Source: Ensifer adhaerens (lineage in GTDB: Bacteria; Pseudomonadota; Alphaproteobacteria; Rhizobiales; Rhizobiaceae). Taken from it: DNA of 64,000 bases. The notes beneath the pieces are model-generated. The model was not told the DNA's origin, did not search any database, and worked only from the letters and a program-made list of their open reading frames with translations. A program made the position numbers and the translations under genes. This document shows positions 35,940 through 44,151 of the stretch, one piece after another (the stretch's first letter is position 1; each line of letters begins with the position of its first letter). The DNA lies in NCBI RefSeq assembly GCF_000697965.2, contig NZ_CP015880.1:620001-684000 (forward strand), read 5' to 3'.

Positions 35940-36866
35940 TCACCCACCCTGCCCAACAGGTGAATTCTCCAAGGGAGGCAGCCCCACAAGGGCTCTGTCT
36001 ATCTCGCACGCGTTCTTGCCGGCTTCCGTCTGCAACACGGCGATCTGCCGTGTCAGTTCGTCGTTCGCCGTATTCAGTTGTGTCAGAACACCTTGATCGC
36101 CCCGGTTTTCGCGCTCGTATACGAGGTTCCCTGGCCATGCAACGTAAGCGAGGATACCGCCGAACAAGGTGACTAGAGCGGCAGGTGCCAACCAACGATG
36201 GTGTCGTGACGGAGCGGTTGCGACGATTGAGGGCGTTGCCGATGCCACGGCCTGCTTCTCCACGACCGGAGCCGCATGTGCGGCGTGCGTGACGTGAGCC
36301 TGTTCCCGGACTTCTATTTTCCCCGCATTCGCCCATTGTTTGCCTGGCAGCCGTGTCGCCACGTTGCTCCCGATGAACCGTCCGACCGTGTCGTCGGTGT
36401 GCCTTGCATATGCGCTCTGGGTCGCTGTCGCCTCCGCGGGTAGTGCGCCCCAGTTGGTGAGGATCGCATGCTCTCCCACGGCCATGATCGAACCGTGGTC
36501 ATACACGTTGAGCATAGCGGCGACGGTCTCGCCGATCTCCGGATCGTTCAGCGCGGGTTTAAGCTTGCCTATTCGCCGGACGAGGTCCTCCTCGATCCGA
36601 GACAGCTTGCCCCGGTCTATAGCAGACAGTTCCTTGGGATCGTCGTCATGGCTGCCGAACCAAGCGACGTTCAGGACATCTCCCCCGTCTTGTCGCTTCA
36701 CGTTCGGCTCGGCGAAAATCCTCGACGCACCGTCGCCGCACAACGCGTCTATGCGGGCAAAGGTTGCGTCGCACCCCGACCACAGGGAAGCGCCCTTGGC
36801 GGACAGAACTTCCGAGGACCTGACCTTCGTTGATCTGATGAAATGAAAGTTTCCTGCCTTTGGCAT
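35940..36866 (-). CDS. Single-pass membrane protein, first gene of the SrfB/SrfC-type operon
   Basis: 308 aa from ATG 36866 (GGCGGGGG upstream; a GTG at 36893 is an alternative). A cytoplasmic domain of about 220 residues (VAWFGSHDDDPKELSAIDRG; ILTNWGALPAEA), a His/Ala-rich stretch, one membrane helix at about 226-244, then a short periplasmic coiled coil (TQLNTANDELTRQIAVLQTE). The next gene starts 6 bp after its stop. Could be a membrane scaffold for the two NTPases. Confidence 0.6.
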   Translation of the reverse strand: MPKAGNFHFIRSTKVRSSEVLSAKGASLWSGCDATFARIDALCGDGASRIFAEPNVKRQDGGDVLNVAWFGSHDDDPKELSAIDRGKLSRIEEDLVRRIGKLKPALNDPEIGETVAAMLNVYDHGSIMAVGEHAILTNWGALPAEATATQSAYARHTDDTVGRFIGSNVATRLPGKQWANAGKIEVREQAHVTHAAHAAPVVEKQAVASATPSIVATAPSRHHRWLAPAALVTLFGGILAYVAWPGNLVYERENRGDQGVLTQLNTANDELTRQIAVLQTEAGKNACEIDRALVGLPPLENSPVGQGG

Positions 36867-37070
36867 GTAGCCCCCGCCATACCAATCAACCACAAATCAC
36901 TGTTACGCCTTTTGCACTGATCTACCAAGGGTCTAATTGCAACGCAATGACAACTTAGGCGCATGTTAACTTATAGTTAACTTTATTAATTCTGGTTCGG
37001 CCAAGTAAAAGAGGCGAAAACGGGGCCTGATATAAGTCACGACAAGAACAACACCGCCGCCGCTGAATTG
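36867..37070 (-). promoter_or_regulatory. Promoter region of the ten-gene operon
   Basis: 204 bp, AT-rich. It contains two GTTAAC palindromes (36965-36970 and 36976-36981) one helical turn apart, which together form the larger palindrome GTTAACTTATAGTTAAC with one central mismatch region, a plausible operator. TTGTCA (minus strand, near 36950) could be a -35, but I see no clear -10. Confidence 0.45.
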
Positions 37071-37163
37071 CATGTGGTTCACTCGTTGCCCCCGTCGCTC
37101 ACCGCTTTGGGTGGAAGGTGGAAGGTTCACATGGCTCAATTCTCAATGGAAATTATGCGCCTA
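37071..37163 (-). mobile_element. Solo end of an IS21-family element
   Basis: On the minus strand this matches the left end of the 2502-bp IS (its bases about 27-118), with several differences near 37078-37130, but lacks the outermost ~26 bp. It stops abruptly where flagellin-like sequence begins. It is a relic of a related IS copy whose remainder has been deleted. Confidence 0.75.
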
Positions 37164-37582
37164 TTCGTGACGCCGAGATCGGCTGCGAGCCAATTCTGGC
37201 CATTGAAGGATGCGGACAGGGCCACGGTCTTCATCTGATCCTGAAGTTGCGAGATGTCTTTCTGGATTTTCGACCTGTCCGTTCCAGGTTCCCTGCCGGT
37301 GACGAGTTTCGACTTGATCTCGGAAATGATGGCAATCGAGTTGCTCAGTCCGGTGTAAGCCACGTCGATTGTCGCAGCAGAGATCGAAAGCGTGTCCGCA
37401 ATCGCTGAAATCGCCTTGTTGTCTGATTTCATCGTGGTGGCGATCGACCAATAGGCCGCATTGTCGGCCGCCGTCTTGACCCGCAGGCCCGACGACATCC
37501 TTTCCTGCTCATCACCGAGCCGACCGTTGATCAGTGTACTCAGGGCCGCCATAGCCGAGATGTTGGTGAGGATGCTTGTCAT
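37136..37582 (-). pseudogene. Truncated flagellin (N-terminal D0/D1 domain)
   Basis: From ATG 37582: MTSILTNISAMAALSTLING..., with the classic flagellin pattern QERMSSGLRVKTAADNAAYW and an SFNGQNWL end. Only about 140 residues of flagellin remain, and the last few codons come from the IS relic. Rhizobial flagellins are 300-400 aa, so domains D2/D3 and the C-terminal D0 are missing. It cannot polymerise normally. Substitutions at conserved sites (NIS for NNS, INGR for the usual RSI/RTI) suggest decay or a diverged source. Confidence 0.82.
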
Positions 37583-38611
37583 CAGACTTCGCCGTTTTAT
37601 CAATGTCTAAAATGAACGGTATCGTCATGATGCCAGGTTGGCCGGATGGGGCCGCCAACTGACTATGGTTCACAAAGCCTTAATGGAGATGGCAAGTTGG
37701 CAGGGTAGAAATACCGGTCAGGCGTGAAATCGATCAGCGACCGCGATGTAGGTGAAGAAGAAACCTCTTCCCGTCGTTTCCCAGCCCCGCCAGATGCAGT
37801 CAAACTATTTCGATGGCTGCTGGTACATCTTTCCGTCCATACCCCATCTGGTGGCCACGCTGACGGCTTTCACGTCTGACCTGCTTTCGTGCTTCCTCTT
37901 CCTTCCAGGCTTGCTGGCGATCCTCCAGCGCCTTTCTCAGGAACTCCGGCATGGGACGACGTTTGATGGCCGTCTGTTCCACCTTCGGTTCTTCCTTGCT
38001 TTCTACGAGGATTGAAGGCTCCGTTTCGAAGAGCACTGAGGGCGCGGCACTCAAAGCATTGGATTCCCTATACGGAATCGCCGGGTACTGGAGTCCTATA
38101 TTTAACCTCTGTGTGGAGGCAGGGGAGGGTCGCCCAGAACGCCACGGGCGGCATATTGCGCCCGGTCGGTCGCAGAAGGTGGCGCAGCCTCTCCGACGCC
38201 ACGGTTGGTCGCTGATCCGGCTCAGGTTTTCAGTCCTCAAGTCAGATAAGGCCATGGGTTCCCCGACTCGGCGATGGGCGCGAAGGTCGCCAATAAACGA
38301 GCTATAGCCCGACAGATATAGCGACCAGGTCGCACGACGCACAACAACGCGTTGGTTTATTTGACGCTACCAAGCGCCCGCTGCGGGAACCGGCCAAAAG
38401 CTCGCTACTGGCTTCAGACTGGCCGGAAAGTCGGCAAGGCGTCGGGTAATGGCGCATTCGCGATCTGTATTCTGGCGATCGCTCCACGGACGGCAGTGTC
38501 CTCAAAGGCTGTGCGCAATAATGATAAATATTATTCACCGTTGCCACGTTTAGCTATTGATATGATGGCGATGATATTGCTATATCACCATAATTATTCG
38601 ATGGGGGCGTC
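37583..38611. other. Region without a convincing gene
   Basis: About 1 kb. The only protein-like stretch is on the minus strand at 37800-38080 (see separate entry). The segment 38340-38610 is AT-rich and leads into the nuclease cassette, so it should hold that promoter. The rest looks like scrambled remnants between IS scars. Confidence 0.35.
37800..38342 (-). CDS. Doubtful ORF, C-terminal half protein-like
   Basis: Open for 180 codons. The last ~90 residues are charged and helical (KVEQTAIKRRPMPEFLRKAL; RQQAWKEEEARKQVRRESRQ) and look coding; the first half does not, and no ribosome site is seen. It may be the 3' remnant of a gene. Confidence 0.22.
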   Translation of the reverse strand: MRRATWSLYLSGYSSFIGDLRAHRRVGEPMALSDLRTENLSRISDQPWRRRGCATFCDRPGAICRPWRSGRPSPASTQRLNIGLQYPAIPYRESNALSAAPSVLFETEPSILVESKEEPKVEQTAIKRRPMPEFLRKALEDRQQAWKEEEARKQVRRESRQRGHQMGYGRKDVPAAIEIV

Positions 38612-39721
38612 ATGGAAATTCAAATGACACAACATGCAATTGCCCGGGCACAGCAACGAGGCATACCGAAGGCGATCATCGGCAACCTTTATCGATTTGG
38701 AGAGTCGAGAAACAGCAAGGGCGCGACAAGCATCTTTCTCTCACGGAAAGCCCTGCGCTCGGCCGAGAACGAGCTAACCGCCCAAGAATTTCAAACGCTT
38801 TCGAAATACCGCAATAGCTTCCTTGTTGTCGGGGACAAGCAGCAGATCGTCACCGCTGCGCGTTCCCTCAAAAAAATTCTACCGCCAGTAACCATGCCAC
38901 AGGAGTCTGCTGCTTTGGATAAAGCAATCGACAACTTCAGCCGCTACGCACCGATCATCAGCTCTGTGAGGACGACAGACCCCCTTGCCAAGCCCACTAT
39001 CAAATCAGCCCTCGAATACAAACGCGATGGCCATCTTGAGGTCACGTATTCACCGTTCGACCATGTCGCCACGAACTCGCGGCTTGTGATCGTCGGAATC
39101 ACACCAGGACGAGCGCAGGCAACAAACGCCCTTGTGGCGGCAAGCCAATCTCTCCGACGCGGCGACGCTGTCGAGGTGGCATTGAGGACGGCAAAGCTGA
39201 CGGCCAGCTTCAGCGGTAAGCAGATGCGCACTAATCTCGTGCGCATGCTCGATTGCATCGGCCTCAATCGCCTATTCGGAGTCGCCTCGGCCGACGAGCT
39301 CTTTACGGCTGCCGGCGAACAGGTCCATTTCACGTCTGCATTGCGGTATCCGGTGTTCGTTGATGGCGAAAACTACAACGGCACACCGCACATGATCAAA
39401 ACACCGATCCTGCGAACCCTCATCGAACGGTATCTCGGTGAAGAAGCTCGGATGCTTCCAGATGCGGTGTGGCTTCCTCTCTGCCCTAAGCCTGCAATGG
39501 CCTTGCTCCACCTTGTGAACCTTGGCCATCTACGCCCCCAACAAATCTTGGATGGAATGCCGCATCCCAGCGGCGCAAACGGTGAGAGAGTAGCGTCCTT
39601 CGTTGGCGCGAAGGAGGCGCACCTGCTTTCCGACAAAACGAACGCGCAGCAGCTCGCGGCAGCGAGGGAACGGCTGACCGATAAGATCGATCGCCTCGCC
39701 AAGCTTGGGGAATTCGCATGA
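38612..39721 (+). CDS. DUF4258-like + uracil-DNA-glycosylase-like protein
   Basis: 369 aa. ATG 38612 follows GGGGG; an ATG at 38624 is an alternative. The N-terminal ~75 residues look like DUF4258 (MTQHAIARAQQRGIPKAIIG), found in some toxin-like proteins. The C-terminal ~240 residues contain VIVGITPGRAQATNA, like the GxxPG active-site loop of the uracil-DNA glycosylase fold, and near the end MPHPSGANGERVASF, like its HPS-type second motif. It may remove or sense modified bases. Overlaps the next gene by ATGA. Confidence 0.55.
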   Translation: MEIQMTQHAIARAQQRGIPKAIIGNLYRFGESRNSKGATSIFLSRKALRSAENELTAQEFQTLSKYRNSFLVVGDKQQIVTAARSLKKILPPVTMPQESAALDKAIDNFSRYAPIISSVRTTDPLAKPTIKSALEYKRDGHLEVTYSPFDHVATNSRLVIVGITPGRAQATNALVAASQSLRRGDAVEVALRTAKLTASFSGKQMRTNLVRMLDCIGLNRLFGVASADELFTAAGEQVHFTSALRYPVFVDGENYNGTPHMIKTPILRTLIERYLGEEARMLPDAVWLPLCPKPAMALLHLVNLGHLRPQQILDGMPHPSGANGERVASFVGAKEAHLLSDKTNAQQLAAARERLTDKIDRLAKLGEFA

Positions 39722-40614
39722 ACGAGAAAGCCAGTGGAAACGTGCCATTCACGAAAGATGAAATGCTGGAGGAACTGAAGGGCATCCTCTATTGCCAGGC
39801 ATCTCAGGTCGCGCTGGTCTGCAATCCTGAGATGGCTGTCGTGTTCTTCGGCGTTAACGTCGATGACTGGCACGACAGCGCAAAGACAGACGATCTCGCA
39901 CAAGTCGATCTCAAGCGCTTCGACGTCACGAGGAATCTTGATGTCGCCTACGACTATGCGTTCCAGACCGGAGCCTATTGGATTTACGGCATGGACGAAG
40001 ACATCGAAGTGGCTGCGTTCGGTCGCGGGGTCAACCCGTGGTCCTTCGAGGGAAGCTTATCTCCCTATCTATATGATGACAGCAAGGCACGTCATGTCGT
40101 CGATATGGCGCTCGGCCGATATAAACTCGAACAGGGGGACGATCTTTCCGTCAGGGAGCTAGCGCTTCTTGCCAGCATGACGGAAGCTGCCGTCCGAAAT
40201 TCATTGAGCAAAGAAGGCATTGAGACGCGAGGCAAGCCTGCCAAGGTTTCGGCGGAAACTGCCTTAACCTGGCTGCAGGGACGGCGGGGCTTTATTCAAA
40301 CCCGCAAGGAGGAAACAGTCGTTCAAAATCGCATCCTGCACGCGAAAGTCGCCTTCGGTCATTATCCGTTTAACGAGGCACTTGCCGCACTCGTCCGAAG
40401 CGAACAGATCGACCTCGCCGAAGTCGCTCGGAAGGCGACCGTCGATGCTTCCGACATCGAGCGCATTCTCGGCGGAGAAGAATACAACCTCGATCTCGAA
40501 ATGTTGCGCCGGATCGGCGAGGCACTCGAGATTGATGCTCCCCACTTCGTAGGTGTCGCCGTCGAAAACGCCATTCGAAGGAAGCACCATAAATCCCAGC
40601 CGTCTGCCGACTGA
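39718..40614 (+). CDS. HTH-containing protein, 298 aa
   Basis: Translationally coupled (ATGA) to the glycosylase-like gene. The N-terminal ~125 residues are an unrecognised alpha/beta domain. Residues about 140-180 could be a first HTH (LSVRELALLASMTEAAVRNS), and the C-terminal ~80 include a Cro/XRE-like HTH (IDLAEVARKATVDASDIERI; MLRRIGEALEIDAPHF). Likely a DNA-binding partner or regulator of the cassette. Confidence 0.55.
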   Translation: MNEKASGNVPFTKDEMLEELKGILYCQASQVALVCNPEMAVVFFGVNVDDWHDSAKTDDLAQVDLKRFDVTRNLDVAYDYAFQTGAYWIYGMDEDIEVAAFGRGVNPWSFEGSLSPYLYDDSKARHVVDMALGRYKLEQGDDLSVRELALLASMTEAAVRNSLSKEGIETRGKPAKVSAETALTWLQGRRGFIQTRKEETVVQNRILHAKVAFGHYPFNEALAALVRSEQIDLAEVARKATVDASDIERILGGEEYNLDLEMLRRIGEALEIDAPHFVGVAVENAIRRKHHKSQPSAD

Positions 40615-40744
40615 ATCACAAAACTCGTTGGCCTTACGCTGTCTGCAATGGTGTTTCAGACAGCTCTTCCTGCTGGGGAAATTGCTCCCATTGGTGGCGG
40701 CTTTCTCAAATGAGCTTCAAGACAGTAAAAGTGAGGGGAAAAAG

Positions 40745-41908
40745 ATGGACCACTCCGCCAAGGTCATCCTGGATGAGCTTCTGGACGCCAAGCCGCGCCC
40801 GACTGCCGAGGCTCCAAGGGATTCGCGCGGCCTCTACGGTCTCGTGGATCACAACGGCATTCTCCGCTACATCGGATCGACGAGCTCCGCCAACGAAACG
40901 TTCTACAAGCGCATCCATCAGCGTCACCGGACAGGCTCGGAAAGCACAAGTCACTATTTCTCGCGCATGTACAATACGGGTCGTATGTGGCGTGACCGCG
41001 ATGACAAGCTGACGGCGGCCGACGGGTCGATCGCAAAGGAGCTTCGCAATGCCTTCGTGGCCGACCATTGCAGCGCTGTGTGGGTAACTTTGCCCGACTA
41101 TCTGGATATCGCAGGACTAGAGCGGGCCGTTCTTTCCCTGGCACCCCCCAACGTGATCGCCTGGAACGGGCGCGCGATGGAAATCTACGGCGAGCCTACA
41201 GATCTTGTCGATGCGACGATCCGGCGGCTCGGGTGGGGCACGAGGGAGTTAGATGCCATTGAGCGCCAGCGACTTCGTTACGTCAGCAGCAGGATCATTG
41301 CTTCGCCTTCGGCTCCCTTGATTAAACCGCAAGCGACGAAGCCGTTCCTCATTGACGATTTCCGCTTCTTCGCGCTCGACGTGGAGACGGCGAATGCCGA
41401 CCGGTCGAGTATCTGCCAGATCGGCATAGCCTGTGTCCGCCCGGACAATTCGATCGAGACCTGGATGACCTACGTCGACCCGAAAACTAGCGACTGGTCT
41501 TGCAGCAAAATACACGGCATCACGGCCCGGACCGTGGCAGGAGCTCCGTCCTTTAGCGAGGTGTACCCGCACCTGTTGAAGGCTCTGGCGGACAAAATCG
41601 TGTATCAACACTCCGGCTTCGATCAATCTGCCATTGCCTCGGCCTGTGCCAGAAATGCATTGAGCTTGCCGACATGGGAATGGCGTGACAGCGTGCTGGT
41701 CGCCCGTCTTGCCTGGCCCGAGCTAAAAGGCAACGGCGGTCATGGACTCTCCTCTTTGAAGCAACACCTCGGATTGCGTTTCACCCACCATGATGCCGAG
41801 GAAGACGCTAGGGCGTCTGCAGAAATCGTGCTGCGTGCCGAGAGCCGCTCTTCAAGGCCCGTGACAATCGATCTGCCTGTTCGACCGTCACCCTGCGGAT
41901 TTCGCTAG
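40745..41908 (+). CDS. GIY-YIG nuclease fused to DEDDh 3'-5' exonuclease
   Basis: 387 aa from ATG 40745 (AGGGGAAAAAG upstream; the frame is open back to 40553). The N-terminal GIY-YIG-like domain has GLYGLV (29-34), YIGST (42-46) and KRIHQRH (Arg57 region). From about 200 on lies a DnaQ-like exonuclease: LDVET (Asp212, Glu214), GFDQSAI (Asp293), HHDAEEDA (His349 and Asp354 of the DEDDh signature). DNA-repair proteins of the Cho/UvrC-DnaQ type combine the same folds in the opposite order. The last residues and stop may come from the adjoining IS end. Confidence 0.72.
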   Translation: MDHSAKVILDELLDAKPRPTAEAPRDSRGLYGLVDHNGILRYIGSTSSANETFYKRIHQRHRTGSESTSHYFSRMYNTGRMWRDRDDKLTAADGSIAKELRNAFVADHCSAVWVTLPDYLDIAGLERAVLSLAPPNVIAWNGRAMEIYGEPTDLVDATIRRLGWGTRELDAIERQRLRYVSSRIIASPSAPLIKPQATKPFLIDDFRFFALDVETANADRSSICQIGIACVRPDNSIETWMTYVDPKTSDWSCSKIHGITARTVAGAPSFSEVYPHLLKALADKIVYQHSGFDQSAIASACARNALSLPTWEWRDSVLVARLAWPELKGNGGHGLSSLKQHLGLRFTHHDAEEDARASAEIVLRAESRSSRPVTIDLPVRPSPCGFR

Positions 41909-41998
41909 ATCGGGACAGTCATTTCAGCAAGTCGCGGACAAGCGTTTCGCTAAGTCGCGGACAACGGGTGCGATCGAATTCCGGTTGCCTGGTTGCTG

Positions 41999-42775
41999 TT
42001 ACGGGTGATTGATTTCGGTTATTTCGCCGCCGGTCAAGAGCGTCGGCGTTTTTCGTTTCCGCATGCTGTCGCCTTCGAGCGTTATGCGGTGAGCGTTGTG
42101 AACAATACGGTCCAAAATCGCATCAGCTAAAGTGGCCTCTCCGATCATTTCGTGCCAGGCCGCCACGGGAAGCTGAGCCGTGATCAGGGTCGATTTCCGC
42201 CGATATCGTTCCTCGAAGATTTCTAGCAGATCGAGGCGCTGTCGATCGTTCAAGGTGTGGGTTCCCCAGTCATCCAGCACCAGCAAGTGAACGCGCGCAA
42301 GCTTGTCGACGAGGCGCGGAAAGCGTCCATCGAGTCTGGCAAGTGCGAGATCCTCAAACAGCCGCGGCATACGAACGTAGAGGACTGAGTAGTCGAGGCG
42401 GGCCGCCTGTCGTGCGAAGGCGCAAGCAATCCACGTCTTTCCGGTGCCTGTTTGGCCGGTTAGGATCAGATTCTCGTTTGCCTTCAGCCATGCACCTTGC
42501 GCCAGAGATAGGACGTTCCGGCGATCAAGACCGCGGTGAGATCCAAAATCGATGTCTTCGATCGAGGCATTGGCAAAACGAAGCTTTGCTGTAGCGAGCC
42601 TGTTTGTCAGCCGTCGGTCTGTTCTCACGGCGATCTCTCGGTCGAGCATCAACCCCAACCGTTCGTCGAAGCTAAGGTCGTTTCCATGAGCCTGCTCGAT
42701 AAGCTCGCGATAGGCGGTCGCCATCCCGGCAAGACCAAGCGCATTCATCTGATCCAGTGTTGGATGTGTCAGCAT
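41999..42775 (-). CDS. istB: IS21-type helper ATPase IstB
   Basis: 258 aa. Walker [11 protein letters not shown] and Walker [11 protein letters not shown], with an [16 protein letters not shown]-terminus typical of IstB. Only about 25-30% like the IstB of the 2502-bp IS by eye, so a different IS21 subgroup. Confidence 0.9.
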   Translation of the reverse strand: MLTHPTLDQMNALGLAGMATAYRELIEQAHGNDLSFDERLGLMLDREIAVRTDRRLTNRLATAKLRFANASIEDIDFGSHRGLDRRNVLSLAQGAWLKANENLILTGQTGTGKTWIACAFARQAARLDYSVLYVRMPRLFEDLALARLDGRFPRLVDKLARVHLLVLDDWGTHTLNDRQRLDLLEIFEERYRRKSTLITAQLPVAAWHEMIGEATLADAILDRIVHNAHRITLEGDSMRKRKTPTLLTGGEITEINHP

Positions 42776-42787
42776 CTGATGTCCTCT

Positions 42788-44038
42788 TCATTGGTAGTAG
42801 GTTTTGCCGCGGATATTGCCGTGCGGCGGCGCCGGCTTCACAGCCTCGCTCATGGCCGGAGCCTGATCGAGACCAGATCTGAGAATGTTGGCGACAGACG
42901 AATAGCTGAGCGCGTTGATGACCAGCGCCCGCTCGCAAGCCAGCTCCAGCCGATCGGATTCGTAACGGCGCGCCAGGGAGAGAACGCCTTGAGCGGATCG
43001 GTAGCCCTGCTCGGGGTGTGGGCGATCGCATAACAGACGTTCGATAAAGGTCGCCGTATTGGTCCCGACTTTCGCTGCTTCCTTGCGCAATGTGTGGGGT
43101 GTCGTGTTTGCGTAGCGCTGGTGAGCCTTGGGCATATGTTCATTGACGGTAATGTGGCCCGAGCGCTGCGAGCTTCGGATGTGGCTGGCGACACGCTTGT
43201 GGTCAAAGAAGATCTCGACTGCCCGATACGTCAACCTGATATCGACCCGTCTTCCGATGAGACCGTGCGGCACGGAATAGAACGTCTTGTCGACGTCGAC
43301 ATGGTAATCGGGATGGACCTTGGCGACCTTCCATTCCGCATACTCAAACGGCGTTGAAGGCAGCGGCTTGAGCTGGGAGCGCTCGACTTCATCGAACAAA
43401 GCGCGCCGAGATTTGCCATATCGCCGCATCGTTCGGGTGTTGAGGTCCTCGATCAAAGCGCTGATGCGGATATTGAGATCGACAAGGCTGAAGAAACGGT
43501 CGTTTCGAAGTCTGGCCAGAACCCACCTCTCGACGATTAAAACCGACCCTTCGGCGGAGGGCTTATCTCGAGGACGCCTCGGGCGTGCCGGCAATATTGT
43601 CGTATCGTAATGATCGGCGAAGGCTGCAAATGTCGCATTCAACGTCGGCTCGAACCAAAGAGCCTTGGCCACCGCAGACTTGAGGTTGTCGCAGATCGTG
43701 GTCTTCGTCACGCCACCGAAGTAACTGAAGGCCCGTTGGTTCGCTTCGATCCAATCCGGCAGCTTTTGGCTGAAGCTGGCATAAGAGAACGTCAGTTGTG
43801 ACGCGCTTAGCACCGCCACATAGATCTGCGCTTCGCGGATCTCGCCGGTAGAGGGATCGATGATCGGGATCGTATGGCCGGCATAGTCGCATTCCATCGC
43901 CACGCCACCAACGTGACGGCTGCGATAGGTGGGCTTGGCTCGGCTTTCGTGATCGGCAAACCGGCAGCAAAACCACGTATAGCCATAGCCATCCGGATGG
44001 GCCTCACGATATTCCTGCCATAACAGATTGAGCGTCAC
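42788..44038 (-). pseudogene. istA: IstA transposase, N-terminus lost
   Basis: 416 codons remain, beginning inside the protein at LLWQEYREAHPDGYGY. The catalytic core is mostly present (CDYAGHTIPI first Asp; ICDNLKSAV second Asp; KPSAEGSVL Glu), but the ~100-residue N-terminal HTH region and the IS end that IstA binds are gone, replaced by the left end of IS copy 2. Not expected to transpose. Confidence 0.85.
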
Positions 44039-44151
44039 TGTTGGTTTCCGCGCGGAACTGAGCCGGTTAGGCGCATAATTTCCATTGAGAATTGAGCCAT
44101 GTGAACCTTCCCCTCAACGCGGTGAGCGACGGGGGCAACGGAGTGATCCAC

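Larger units (their letters stand above)
41895..44038 (-). mobile_element. Second IS21-type element, 5'-truncated
   Basis: Carries istB and a shortened istA on the minus strand. The outer end near 41895 holds three ~22-bp end repeats (TTTCGCTAGATCGGGACAG, TTTCAGCAAGTCGCGGACA, TTTCGCTAAGTCGCGGACA), typical of IS21 ends; its exact boundary is inferred. The other end is missing: istA is cut at 44038 exactly where copy 2 of the 2502-bp IS begins. Confidence 0.8.

Noticed and set aside
37752..38015. 87-codon plus-strand hydrophobic frame
   Set aside because: Antisense to the more protein-like minus-strand frame; its hydrophobic look comes from the complement of charged helix codons.
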